Of a DNA stretch of 64,000 nt, positions 17,861-26,372 are shown one piece after another. Position 1 is the first letter of the stretch; the number at the start of each line of letters is the position of its first letter. The notes beneath the pieces were generated by a model. That model did not search any database and was not told the origin of the DNA. It was given only the letters and a program-made list of their open reading frames with translations. The DNA lies in the NCBI RefSeq assembly GCF_001050035.1, contig NZ_CVTA01000013.1, positions 41,886 through 105,885 of the forward strand, given 5' to 3'. The stretch is from Mycolicibacterium komanii (lineage in GTDB: Bacteria; Actinomycetota; Actinomycetes; Mycobacteriales; Mycobacteriaceae). Both the position numbers and the translations under genes were made by a program.

Positions 17861-18708
17861 CCTCGGCTCACCCGATCGAAACCGGCACCGACACCGTGCT
17901 GGCCGAGGTCGTCGACGGAGTCGGGGTCATCACCCTCAACCGGCCGGAGCGGCGCAACGCGCTGCATGCCGAGATGTATATCGCGGTGCCGCGCCTGCTC
18001 GAACAGTTCGCCGCCGACGATGCGATCGGCGCCGTGCTGATCACGGGGTCCGGTAGCGCGTTCTGCGCGGGTGGCGATGTGCGGGACGGCAACTCGGGCA
18101 AACAGCCGTCGGTTGAGCGTGGCGATGGCGTCGACGTCGACGCCAAGGTGCGCGCGCAGGCCGCACAGCTGGCCGACAACGCCAGGATGGTGACGTTGCT
18201 GCACGGCATGCCGAAGGTGACGATCGCCGCGTTGCCCGGACCGGCCGTCGGCGCGGGCATGAGCATTGCGCTCGCCGCCGATCTGCGCATCGCGGCACGG
18301 TCGGCCCGGCTCATCCCGGGCTGGTCGAAGCTGGCGTTCTCCGGCGACTTCGGCGGGGCCTGGTTCCTGACCCGTCTGGTCGGACCGGCCAAGGCGCTCG
18401 AGCTGTTGATCGCCGACGAGGCCGTGGATGCCGACGCCGGGCTGCGCCTCGGGCTGATCAACCGGGTCGTCGACGACGCCGAACTGCGGGACGAGGCGTT
18501 CCGGTGGGCCGCCGAGATCGCCGCCGGCCCGACCTCCGCCTTCGCCGGTACCAAAGCCAACGTCCTTGATGCGCAGACACTCCCGTTGCAGCAGACGTTG
18601 ATCGCCGAGAGTGAGCGCATGGTGCGCAGCGGGATGACCACCGAACACCGGGCAGCGGTCAAGGCCTGGTTGGCCGCCGCCGCGGCGAAATCGGGTGCCC
18701 GGTCATGA
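17857..18708 (+). CDS. Enoyl-CoA hydratase (crotonase family)
   Basis: 283 residues. A typical N terminus (GVGVITLNRPERRNALHAEM) leads to oxyanion-hole segments SAFCAGGDVRDG and PGPAVGAGMSIALAADLRI. An insertion of about 25 residues around 85-110 (KQPSVERGDGVDVDAKVRAQ) sits before the second motif. It is the second crotonase of the cluster and is quite different from the one at 14366. It starts at a GTG overlapping the previous stop and ends over the ATG of the APH-like gene, so it lies in the middle of a coupled operon. Confidence 0.9.
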   Translation: MTSAHPIETGTDTVLAEVVDGVGVITLNRPERRNALHAEMYIAVPRLLEQFAADDAIGAVLITGSGSAFCAGGDVRDGNSGKQPSVERGDGVDVDAKVRAQAAQLADNARMVTLLHGMPKVTIAALPGPAVGAGMSIALAADLRIAARSARLIPGWSKLAFSGDFGGAWFLTRLVGPAKALELLIADEAVDADAGLRLGLINRVVDDAELRDEAFRWAAEIAAGPTSAFAGTKANVLDAQTLPLQQTLIAESERMVRSGMTTEHRAAVKAWLAAAAAKSGARS

Positions 18709-20138
18709 GCAACGTCCCCGCGATCTCCGACGAGTTGCAACAGTGGATCGCACAGAGCGCCGGCGCCGAACGTGTCGAGGTCAAGCAGGTTGCCGGGGGC
18801 GCCAGCAGGCAGGCATGGTTCGTCGACACCCACGGCCCGGGCGGCGACGAGCAGCTGTTCCTGCGTTATGACCCCCATCCGCCCAAGCCCGGCAGTGCCT
18901 TTCATCCGTTGCAGGTCGAGGCGGAGATCATGGGGGAGTTGTGGCGCCACGGCGTGACGGTGCCGCGGGTGCTGGCCGTGCACCCCGTCGAGCAGGCGGT
19001 GCTGCTGGAACGCATCGGTGGTGACACCTGGTTCCGGCTGATCGAGGATCCCGACGACCAGGTCCGCACCGCACAGGACTTCATCGCCAAACTGGCCTAC
19101 CTGCACCGCATCGACGCCGGCACGCTGGACATCCCGAGCCTGGGACCGGCGGGCCCCGTGCCCGGGCACGTGCGGGCCGAGCTGGCCAAGATGCGGGAAC
19201 GCGTTGCGGCGTACGGGAAACCGGCACCGCTGGTGTCGTTCTGCATCGAATGGCTCGAGCGCAACATCCCCGACTACGGCGGGCCGACGGTACTGGTGCA
19301 GGGTGACACCGGCCCCGGCAACTTCATGTACGCCGACGGTGAGGTCACCGCGATCGTGGATTGGGAACTGGCTCACTTCGGTGACCCGATGGACGATATC
19401 GCGTGGCTGTCCCTGCGCACCGTGCAAGACACCTTCACTCATTTTCCCGACCGCATCGCCGAATACGAGCGGCTGTCCGGGCATCCGGTCGACGAAGCCC
19501 GGGTCTGGTATTACCGACTGTTCGCCGAGACCCGGCTGGCATCGATGAACCCGGGCGGCGTCGATGCGCGGGCATCGGTGCCCGCGCATTCGCCGGATGC
19601 GGGCAACAGCCTGATTTACGGCATGCTGCATCGCCGGCTGCTGGTCGAGGCGCTGGCCCGGGTGGTCGGCATCCCCGACGTCGACGTTGAATTCCCCGAC
19701 GAGGAACAGGAATCCGAGCGCGCCACCGTGTACGCCGCCACCGCGGCGGCGCTGTCCGACGCGGCCCGACGGTCCACCGACCCGTTGGCCACCCGCTACG
19801 TCAAGGGCGCCGCCCGGCTGGTCAAATACCTCGCCGAGGTGGACCGGGTCGGCGCGCAGGTCGACGCCGCCGAACTCGCCGAGCTTCGCGAAATGCTCGG
19901 CGACACCCCGGCTTCGGTGCCGTCGGGCCGGGCGGCGTTGGCGGAGTTGGTCGCCAGCGGTGAACTCGATGAGCGCGACTACGTCACCCAGATGTGGCGC
20001 GGCATCAAGCGCGACGACTACCTCACCAGGACCGCTTCCGGGGCGCTGCGGCACCGCACCTGGCCGGAACTTCACGATTCGAGCGAAACAGGAGTGCAGC
20101 GATGGGTATCGCCATCACCGACGACCACCGTGAGCTAG
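18705..20138 (+). CDS. APH-family phosphotransferase (ACAD10/11-kinase-like)
   Basis: 477 residues of the aminoglycoside-phosphotransferase/choline-kinase fold. The N-lobe shows the KQVAGGASRQAW glycine-rich strand. The catalytic loop is LVQGDTGPGNFMY (Gln replaces the usual His before GD). The metal-binding Asp is in AIVDWELAHFGDPMDDIAWL. A helical extension of roughly 120 residues follows, unlike plain APH enzymes. Homologues occur beside acyl-CoA dehydrogenases, and human ACAD10/11 fuse the two to phosphorylate 4-hydroxyacyl-CoAs. Here the gene overlaps the acyl-CoA dehydrogenase by 37 bp, so a kinase acting on a hydroxyacyl intermediate is a reasonable inference. Confidence 0.85.
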   Translation: MSNVPAISDELQQWIAQSAGAERVEVKQVAGGASRQAWFVDTHGPGGDEQLFLRYDPHPPKPGSAFHPLQVEAEIMGELWRHGVTVPRVLAVHPVEQAVLLERIGGDTWFRLIEDPDDQVRTAQDFIAKLAYLHRIDAGTLDIPSLGPAGPVPGHVRAELAKMRERVAAYGKPAPLVSFCIEWLERNIPDYGGPTVLVQGDTGPGNFMYADGEVTAIVDWELAHFGDPMDDIAWLSLRTVQDTFTHFPDRIAEYERLSGHPVDEARVWYYRLFAETRLASMNPGGVDARASVPAHSPDAGNSLIYGMLHRRLLVEALARVVGIPDVDVEFPDEEQESERATVYAATAAALSDAARRSTDPLATRYVKGAARLVKYLAEVDRVGAQVDAAELAELREMLGDTPASVPSGRAALAELVASGELDERDYVTQMWRGIKRDDYLTRTASGALRHRTWPELHDSSETGVQRWVSPSPTTTVS

Positions 20139-22267
20139 CCGAGGTCGCTCGGTCCTTCCTCGGCGCGCGCGGCGCGCGCGCGGCCGCCAGGGCGCTGCTG
20201 GACGCCGACACCGAGCAACGGCCCGACTTCTGGTCCGAACTCGCCGGGCTGGGGTGGCTGGGCCTTCATGTGCCGGAGCAGTATGGCGGTTCAGGATGCG
20301 GACTACCCGAACTGGTCGTGGTGACAGAGGAATTCGGCCGCGCGGTCGCGCCGGGACCATTCGTCCCGACGGTGATCGCCTCGGCGATCATCTCGGCCGC
20401 AGGCACCGGGGAACAGCGTGCGCGCTGGCTGCCGGGTTTGGTCGACGGCACCTCCATCGCGGGTGTGGGATTCGGCACCGCGCTGTCCTCCGACGGCTCA
20501 CGCTGCACGGGTGACGCGGGTGTGGTGCTCGGCGCCGGGCTGGCCGATCTGCTGGTGCTGGCCGTCGGCGAAGACGTGCTGGTGCTGCCGGCCGCGACCG
20601 ACGGCGTCACCGTCGACGTGAAGACCAACCTCGATCCCACCCGGCGCGCGGCCCGCGTCACGCTGACCGACGTCTCGATCGGCGGTGCCGAGGTGCTGCC
20701 GGGCGCCGCAGGCGTCGCGCGGGCGATGGCCAGAACGATCGTGGCCGCCGAAGCCGTTGGCGGAGCGCAGGATTGCGTGGACGCGGCGGTCGAGTACGCC
20801 AAAGTGCGTGAGCAGTTTGGTCGCACCATCGGTACCTTCCAGGCGGTCAAACACCATCTGGCCAACATGCTCGTGGTGGCCGAATCGGCGGGCGCCACCG
20901 TTTGGGACGCGGCGCGGGCGGCCGCTGCGGGGGAGCAGGAGTTCGCATTGATGGCGGCCTGCGCGGCGACGCTGGCCTTCCCCGCCTATGTCCACAACGC
21001 CGAACTGAACATCCAGGTGCACGGCGGCATCGGATACACCTGGGAGCACGACGCGCATCTGCACCTGCGACGCGCCGTCACGGTGCGCGGGTTGCTCGGA
21101 GGCCGGGACGCACCGCTTGACGTCTACGAACTGACCGCCAAGGGCGTCGTCCGCGAGAACTCGATCGACCTGCCCCCCGAGGCCGAACAATTGCGCGAGC
21201 AAGTGCGCGCGGAGTTCGCCACCTGGTCGGGCCTGGACCCGAAACAGTTGCGGGAAAAGATGATCGAGACCGGTTACGTCATGCCGCATTGGCCGAAGCC
21301 GTGGGGCCGGGCGGCCGGCGCCGTCGAGCAACTGGTCATCGAGCAGGAGATGGCCGAGGCCGGCATCAAGCGACCGGAGTTCGGCATCACCAGCTGGGTG
21401 GTGTTGACGATGATCCAGCACGGCACCACCGATCAGATCGAGCGGCTGGTGCATCCTGCGCTGACCGGCGAGCACGTGTGGTGCCAGCTGTTCTCCGAAC
21501 CCGGCGCCGGTTCGGACGCCGCGGCGGTGAGCACGAAGGCCACGCGCACCGACGGCGGCTGGATCATCAACGGGCAGAAGGTCTGGACCAGCGGCGCGCA
21601 GTACTGCCGTTACGGGTTGGCGACCGTGCGCACCGATCCCGCCGCGGCCAAGCACGCGGGCATCACCACCGTCATCGTCGACATGACCGCCCCCGGGGTC
21701 GAAGTGCGGCCGTTACGCCAGATCACCGGGGGCTCTGAGTTCAACGAGGTCTTCTTCAACGACGTCTTCGTGCCCGACGATGACGTGGTCGGCGAACCGA
21801 ACGACGGATGGCGGGTGGCCCGTGCGACGCTCGGCAACGAGAGGGTCAGCATCGGCGGGGGCCTACCCGGCACTCAAGGTGCCGCGGGAATGGTGGTCGA
21901 CCTGACGCAGCGCTACGGCGATCGGGTGGCGGCCGCCCCCGAACGGGTGGGCAGGTTCCTCGCCGACGATCACGCGCTGCGACTGCTCAATCTGCGCCGG
22001 GTCGCGCGCAGCGTGGTCGGCGCCGAACCCGGCCCCGAGGGAAACGTCACCAAACTCCTGATCGCCGAACACGTGGTCGCGCGGGCGAGCCTCTCGGCGG
22101 AACTCGTCGGACCCGACGTCGCGCTCGTGAGCGGTCCGGGGAAGTATCCGGGCTTCATGGTGCTGGCCTCCCGCGGGATGACCATCGCGGGCGGCACTTC
22201 GGAGATCACGCGCAATCAGATCGCCGAGCGCATCCTGGGACTGCCGCGCGATCCCCTGATCAAGTGA
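20102..22267 (+). CDS. Fused double acyl-CoA dehydrogenase (FadE34-like)
   Basis: 721 residues from the ATG giving MGIAITDDHREL, with AGGAG upstream. Two acyl-CoA dehydrogenase units are fused. Unit 1 (about 1-350) has LGWLGLHVPEQYGGSG and the C-terminal VHGGIGYTWEHDAHLHLRRA. Unit 2 (about 370-721) has FSEPGAGSDAAAVSTKATRT and WIINGQKVWTSGAQ, ending with RGMTIAGGTSEITRNQIAER. It mimics in one chain the alpha2beta2 enzymes used for bulky steroid CoA esters (ChsE types); FadE34 of M. tuberculosis has the same build. It removes two hydrogens to give the enoyl-CoA. Its 3' end overlaps the convergent DUF35 gene by 8 bp. Confidence 0.9.
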   Translation: MGIAITDDHRELAEVARSFLGARGARAAARALLDADTEQRPDFWSELAGLGWLGLHVPEQYGGSGCGLPELVVVTEEFGRAVAPGPFVPTVIASAIISAAGTGEQRARWLPGLVDGTSIAGVGFGTALSSDGSRCTGDAGVVLGAGLADLLVLAVGEDVLVLPAATDGVTVDVKTNLDPTRRAARVTLTDVSIGGAEVLPGAAGVARAMARTIVAAEAVGGAQDCVDAAVEYAKVREQFGRTIGTFQAVKHHLANMLVVAESAGATVWDAARAAAAGEQEFALMAACAATLAFPAYVHNAELNIQVHGGIGYTWEHDAHLHLRRAVTVRGLLGGRDAPLDVYELTAKGVVRENSIDLPPEAEQLREQVRAEFATWSGLDPKQLREKMIETGYVMPHWPKPWGRAAGAVEQLVIEQEMAEAGIKRPEFGITSWVVLTMIQHGTTDQIERLVHPALTGEHVWCQLFSEPGAGSDAAAVSTKATRTDGGWIINGQKVWTSGAQYCRYGLATVRTDPAAAKHAGITTVIVDMTAPGVEVRPLRQITGGSEFNEVFFNDVFVPDDDVVGEPNDGWRVARATLGNERVSIGGGLPGTQGAAGMVVDLTQRYGDRVAAAPERVGRFLADDHALRLLNLRRVARSVVGAEPGPEGNVTKLLIAEHVVARASLSAELVGPDVALVSGPGKYPGFMVLASRGMTIAGGTSEITRNQIAERILGLPRDPLIK

Positions 22268-22700
22268 CCGGGGCGAATACCGGAACCCATGCGTCGCCGT
22301 GTTGTTCGAACCGGACTTCGACCGCCATCCCGGCATGCACCGCATCGGGATCGCAGTCGACGACATTGGCGGTCAGGCGCAGCCCGGGTTGTTCGGCCAG
22401 TTCGATCAAGGCCACCACGAACGGTGTCGGGACGCTCGGATTGAACTGCTGATGACACACGGTGAACGTGAACACGGTGCCGCGACCCGACACCGCGACG
22501 AACTCCGGATCCGCGCCGCACGTCGGGCAGGCCGGCCGTGGGGGATGGAAGTAACGCGCGCAGGCCGCGCAGTGGGCGATGAGCAGACGGCCCTCGGCGC
22601 CGCCGGTCCAATACGGGCGCGAGGTGTCGTCGAGCGGCGGCAGGATGCGCGGAACATGCGAAGAAACTGAAGTAACCGGAGTAACCGAAGCATCAGACAC
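22260..22700 (-). CDS. DUF35 zinc-ribbon/OB-fold acyl-CoA-binding protein
   Basis: 146 residues. An N-terminal zinc ribbon has the spacing HCAACARYFHPPRPACPTCG, and the OB fold follows (VSGRGTVFTFTVCHQQFNPS). Stand-alone DUF35 proteins pair with thiolase-like enzymes, and the DUF35 part of ChsH2 binds the Ltp2 aldolase. Its divergent neighbour is such a thiolase-fold protein. The start GTG at 22700 is chosen because TACTTT (22707-22712, minus strand) ends 6 bases before it, consistent with a leaderless message; a GTG at 22715 would sit inside the promoter. It overlaps the acyl-CoA dehydrogenase stop at its 3' end. Confidence 0.87.
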   Translation of the reverse strand: MSDASVTPVTSVSSHVPRILPPLDDTSRPYWTGGAEGRLLIAHCAACARYFHPPRPACPTCGADPEFVAVSGRGTVFTFTVCHQQFNPSVPTPFVVALIELAEQPGLRLTANVVDCDPDAVHAGMAVEVRFEQHGDAWVPVFAPVT

Positions 22701-22705
22701 ACGAT

Positions 22706-22722
22706 AAAAGTACACTGATTAA
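22706..22722. promoter_or_regulatory. Candidate cluster operator, site C, with divergent promoters
   Basis: The minus strand reads TTAATCAGTGTACTTTT, matching sites A, B and D. It lies between the divergent DUF35 and Ltp2-like genes. TACACT on the plus strand (22711-22716) and TACTTT on the minus strand (22707-22712) are plausible -10 boxes for the two directions, so a single bound regulator would control both. Confidence 0.55.
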
Positions 22723-22747
22723 GTTCTTTGATCCCAAAGGAGGACGG

Positions 22748-23917
22748 ATGCTCACCCCGCCGCGCGCACCGGTCATCTCGGGCGCCGGAATCTCCGCGAT
22801 CGGCCGCCGCACCGGTGTTCCGGCGCTGGATCTCACCGTCTCCGCTGCCTCGGCAGCCATCGCCGACGCGGGGCTGATGCCGGGTGACATCGACGGTGTG
22901 CTCACGCTCGGCGACACCCCCGCCGAGGAGGCGGCGCGCGCGCTTGGCATCCCCGACCCCGGTGACTACGGGCCGGCGCTGGGTCGCAACGGGTTGCTGA
23001 CCCCGGTGGTCACTGCTCGCGACCTGATCGCGGAGGGCGGGGTGCGTCATGTGCTCGTGTACCGCACCGTGCAGATGATCGGCGGCACCGTGGATCGTCG
23101 CGCCGCCGAGCGGACGCCGGAATCGGGTGGTAAGCGCGCCGACGGCGGCATGGACATGACCGAGGTCGGCTACCTCCTTGCCGCACATGCGTATTCGGCC
23201 GCCAACTGGCTCGCCATGCACTGCCGCGCTCACATGGACCGGTACGGCACCACCAAAGAGCAACTCGGCTGGATCGCCCTGAACGCCCGACGCAACGCCG
23301 CACGCAATCCGCTGGCGGTGTACCGCGATCCGATGACCATGCAGCAGTACCTGGACGCCAGGCCCATCTCCACTCCGCTCGGCCTGCTGGACTGTGACGT
23401 GCCGGTCGACGGGTCGATCGCGCTGGTGCTGTCGCATCCCGAGCACCGCGCCGACGCGCCCAACGGGGCGGTCACCATCGAAGCCGCGGGCGGCGCGTCG
23501 GGGGCCGGGGGATGGACCGGCCGCCGCGACTATCCGAAGATGGCGATGCACGACGCCGCGACCGACATGTGGTCCCAGACCGACATCAAACCCGCCGACG
23601 TCGATCTGGCCGAGTTGTACGACGGCTTCAGCTATCTCACGCTGGCATGGCTGGAAGCCCTGGGCTTCTGCGCCGACGGCGAGGGCGGGCCGTTCGTCGA
23701 CGGCGGTGTGCGCATCGCGCGCGACGGGGAGCTGCCGTTGAACACCTACGGCGGTCAACTGTCGGCGGGCCGGATGCACGGCTACTGGGTGCTGTACGAG
23801 GCGTGTCAGCAGCTGCGCGGGCTGGCCACCGACACGGCGATACCCAAACGCCCCGAAGTCGCCGTCGCCTCCGCCGGCGGCGGGCCGATAGCCGGATGCG
23901 TGCTGTTGTCGTGTTGA
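22748..23917 (+). CDS. Thiolase-fold lipid-transfer protein, Ltp2-like aldolase candidate
   Basis: 389 residues with AAAGGAGG before the ATG. The fold is thiolase (VISGAGISAIGRRTG at the start, AGGGPIAGCVLLSC at the end), but the region where thiolases carry the nucleophilic Cys (RDLIAEGGVRHVLVYRTVQM) has none. The block DLAELYDGFSYLTLAWLEAL and NTYGGQLSAGRMHGYW hold tyrosines placed like those used by Ltp2, which performs retro-aldol cleavage of the cholesterol side chain together with a DUF35 partner. The divergent neighbour is a DUF35 protein, supporting this reading. Expected product: a ketone or shortened core plus a small acyl-CoA. Confidence 0.8.
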   Translation: MLTPPRAPVISGAGISAIGRRTGVPALDLTVSAASAAIADAGLMPGDIDGVLTLGDTPAEEAARALGIPDPGDYGPALGRNGLLTPVVTARDLIAEGGVRHVLVYRTVQMIGGTVDRRAAERTPESGGKRADGGMDMTEVGYLLAAHAYSAANWLAMHCRAHMDRYGTTKEQLGWIALNARRNAARNPLAVYRDPMTMQQYLDARPISTPLGLLDCDVPVDGSIALVLSHPEHRADAPNGAVTIEAAGGASGAGGWTGRRDYPKMAMHDAATDMWSQTDIKPADVDLAELYDGFSYLTLAWLEALGFCADGEGGPFVDGGVRIARDGELPLNTYGGQLSAGRMHGYWVLYEACQQLRGLATDTAIPKRPEVAVASAGGGPIAGCVLLSC

Positions 23918-25488
23918 CCGAATCCGGCCGTTCGGCGGTGGCGGCCGCGGACAACATCCCCGACGAGATCGCCGGGTTCATCCGCGAGCACCCCGACACC
24001 GCGGTCATGGTGCACAGTGCCGACCATCCCGATCGATTCAGCACCACCGAACTGTTCGACGAGAGCATGCGATTGGCCGCGGGGCTGGTGGGGCTCGGGA
24101 TCCGGCCGGGCGACATCGTCGCCGTCCAGCTGCCGAATTGGCGCGAATGCTTCTCCGTGCACGCCGCGGCCTGGCTGTGCGGCGCGGTGGTGCTGCCCAT
24201 CGTGCCGATCTACGGACCGGCCGAGGTCGCCTTCATCGCCAGGCAGTCGGGTGCGCGCGCCATCGTCCTGGCGCGCGAGCTCCGCAACCGCGATTCCGGC
24301 GCGACCGTGGCCGCACTGGCCGACCTGCCCGAGCTACGGCACCGCATCGTCGTGGGCGGCGCGCCCGCGGGCACAATCCCCATCGAAGCGCTGACCTCCA
24401 CGCCTACAACGGAATTCACGCCGTTTCACCCCGATTCGAACAACCGCGCCGTTCTGGTCTACACCTCGGGGACGACGGCCGAGCCCAAAGGCGTCCAGCA
24501 CACCCACGGCTCGCTACTCGGGGAACTGCGCGCGATGGATGAGCTGCGCCACACCGATGCCGACCAGAGCACGCTGGCGGTGTTCCCGGCCGGACACATC
24601 GCAGGGACGCTGGGCATCCTGCGCATGATGTGCCGCGCCGGAGACACGGTCGCCATGGACGCGTGGCACCCCGAAGCCGCCGCCCGGCTCATCGCCGAGC
24701 ACGGGGTAAGCGTCTCCGCCGGTGCCCCGATCCACCTCGGCGGCATCCTCGACGTCGCCGAACGCGACGGCCTCGACGTGTCGTGCCTTCGCGAGTACAC
24801 CACCGGAGCCGCCGGCGTCGCGGGCGCGCTGATCCGGCGCGCCGACCGGTTCGGCATCGGCGCCTACCGCTGTTACGGATCCAGCGAGCATCCCACCATC
24901 AGCGTCGGCCGCCCGGAGGATCCGCTGGACAAGAGGGCCGACACCGACGGCCGCATCGCTCCCGGCACCCGGATCCGGCTGGTGGACGAGCACGGTTGCG
25001 ACGTACCCGCCGGAGCCGACGGCGAGATCCTCACGCAGGGGCCCGAATTGTTCCGGGGCTACACCGATCCCCGCTTCACCGAGGCCGGCTTCGTCGACGG
25101 CTGGTTCCGCACCGGAGACGTCGGACGCATGGATGCCGACGGGTTCCTCACCATCACCGACCGCAAGAAGGACATCATCGTGCGCGGTGGCGAGAACATC
25201 TCGTCGAAGGAAGTCGAAGAGGTCGTCAGCAGCCACCCCGCGGTGGCCGAAGCCGCCGCGGTCGGGGCCCCCGACGAGAGGTACGGCGAACGGGTCTGCG
25301 TGTTCGTCGTGCTCCGGCCGGGCGGGTCCTTCGACACCGTCGACGCCGCAGCGCACTTCGCGGCCTGCGGATTGGCCCGACAGAAAACCCCCGAACGCAT
25401 CGTGGTGGTCCCGGAGCTGCCGCGCACCATCAGCGGCAAAGTGCAAAAGCACCGTCTCAGAGCACAACTCGACACGACCGGCCAATAG
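23896..25488 (+). CDS. Acyl-CoA synthetase (AMP-forming)
   Basis: About 530 residues of the ANL superfamily. Motifs are VLVYTSGTTAEPKGVQHTH, GWFRTGDVGRMDADGFLTIT, DRKKDIIVRGGENISSKEVE and the catalytic Lys in RTISGKVQKHRL. The start is uncertain: ATG at 23896 gives a 22-bp overlap with the preceding gene, while GTG 23911 or TTG 23914 (4-bp overlap with its TGA) would give the shorter start TESGRSAV. It is the second synthetase of the cluster, unrelated in detail to the one at 11275, so two different acids, such as the substrate and a degradation intermediate, may be activated. Confidence 0.9.
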   Translation: MRAVVVLTESGRSAVAAADNIPDEIAGFIREHPDTAVMVHSADHPDRFSTTELFDESMRLAAGLVGLGIRPGDIVAVQLPNWRECFSVHAAAWLCGAVVLPIVPIYGPAEVAFIARQSGARAIVLARELRNRDSGATVAALADLPELRHRIVVGGAPAGTIPIEALTSTPTTEFTPFHPDSNNRAVLVYTSGTTAEPKGVQHTHGSLLGELRAMDELRHTDADQSTLAVFPAGHIAGTLGILRMMCRAGDTVAMDAWHPEAAARLIAEHGVSVSAGAPIHLGGILDVAERDGLDVSCLREYTTGAAGVAGALIRRADRFGIGAYRCYGSSEHPTISVGRPEDPLDKRADTDGRIAPGTRIRLVDEHGCDVPAGADGEILTQGPELFRGYTDPRFTEAGFVDGWFRTGDVGRMDADGFLTITDRKKDIIVRGGENISSKEVEEVVSSHPAVAEAAAVGAPDERYGERVCVFVVLRPGGSFDTVDAAAHFAACGLARQKTPERIVVVPELPRTISGKVQKHRLRAQLDTTGQ

Positions 25489-25511
25489 ATATCCGACGGA
25501 AGGAAACGAAC

Positions 25512-26366
25512 GTGGGCAGAGTGCAGGACAAGGTCGTCCTCATCACCGGTGGCGCCCGAGGCCAGGGTCGGTCGCATGCCGTGCGACTGGCCGAGGAGGG
25601 CGCCGACATCATCCTGTTCGACATCTGCGGCGACGTCGAACACAACGAATACTCGTTGTCCACCGAGGACGACCTCGAGGAGGCCGGCAGGGAGGTCGAG
25701 AAGACCGGACGTCGAGTCGTGACGGCCGTCGTCGACGTGCGGGACCGCGCCGCGCTCGCCGATGCGCTGAAGTCCGCGGTGGGTGAACTCGGCAAGCTCG
25801 ACGTCGTGGTCGCCAACGCAGGCATCTGCCCGCTGGGCTCCGATCAGCCCATCGACGCCTTCGCCAACGCCTTCGACGTCGACTTCGTCGGCGTGGTGAA
25901 CACCATCCACGTTGCACTGCCGTACCTTTCGGCGGGCGCATCGATCATCACGGTGGGGTCGGTGGCCGGGCTGCTCGCCGAGAAGGCGGGGCCGGCAGCG
26001 AGCATGGGCCCGAACGGCTCCGGGGGAGCGGGCTACAACCTGGCCAAGCAGTTCATCGACAAGTACACGATGGCGCTGGCCACCCAGTTGGCGCCGAGGT
26101 CGATCCGGGTCAACGTGGTGCACCCGACCAACGTCAACACCCCGATGCTGCACAACGAGTCGATGTACAAGATGTTTCGACCCGACCTCGAGCATCCGTC
26201 GCTCGACGACGCGTTGCTGACCTTCCCGATGATGCAGGGCATGCCGATTCCCTACGTGGAACCCGAGGACATCTCGCACGGCATCTGCTACCTGGCCTCC
26301 GACGAATCCCGTTATGTGACGGGGCTGCAACTCAAGGTCGACGCCGGCGCCACCCTGAAATTCTGA
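25512..26366 (+). CDS. Mycofactocin-coupled SDR family oxidoreductase
   Basis: 284 residues from a GTG preceded by GGAAGGAAAC. The dinucleotide motif is GGARGQGRSHAVRLAEEGAD, then DICGDVEHNEYSLST, a variant characteristic of the SDR subfamily with tightly held NAD that hands electrons to mycofactocin. Catalytic Ser is in TVGSVAG and the Tyr and Lys in GYNLAKQF. It oxidises an alcohol, plausibly the hydroxyl introduced by the P450. Electrons would need the mycofactocin system, which is not in this window. It is 23 bp after the synthetase and in the same operon. Confidence 0.9.
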   Translation: MGRVQDKVVLITGGARGQGRSHAVRLAEEGADIILFDICGDVEHNEYSLSTEDDLEEAGREVEKTGRRVVTAVVDVRDRAALADALKSAVGELGKLDVVVANAGICPLGSDQPIDAFANAFDVDFVGVVNTIHVALPYLSAGASIITVGSVAGLLAEKAGPAASMGPNGSGGAGYNLAKQFIDKYTMALATQLAPRSIRVNVVHPTNVNTPMLHNESMYKMFRPDLEHPSLDDALLTFPMMQGMPIPYVEPEDISHGICYLASDESRYVTGLQLKVDAGATLKF

Positions 26367-26372
26367 TCGGAC

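Noticed and set aside
7020..22747. KstR or KstR2 operators, expected if the cluster belonged to the sterol regulon.
   Set aside because: I looked in the intergenic regions for TNNAACNNGTTNNA and for CAAG...CTTG palindromes and saw none.
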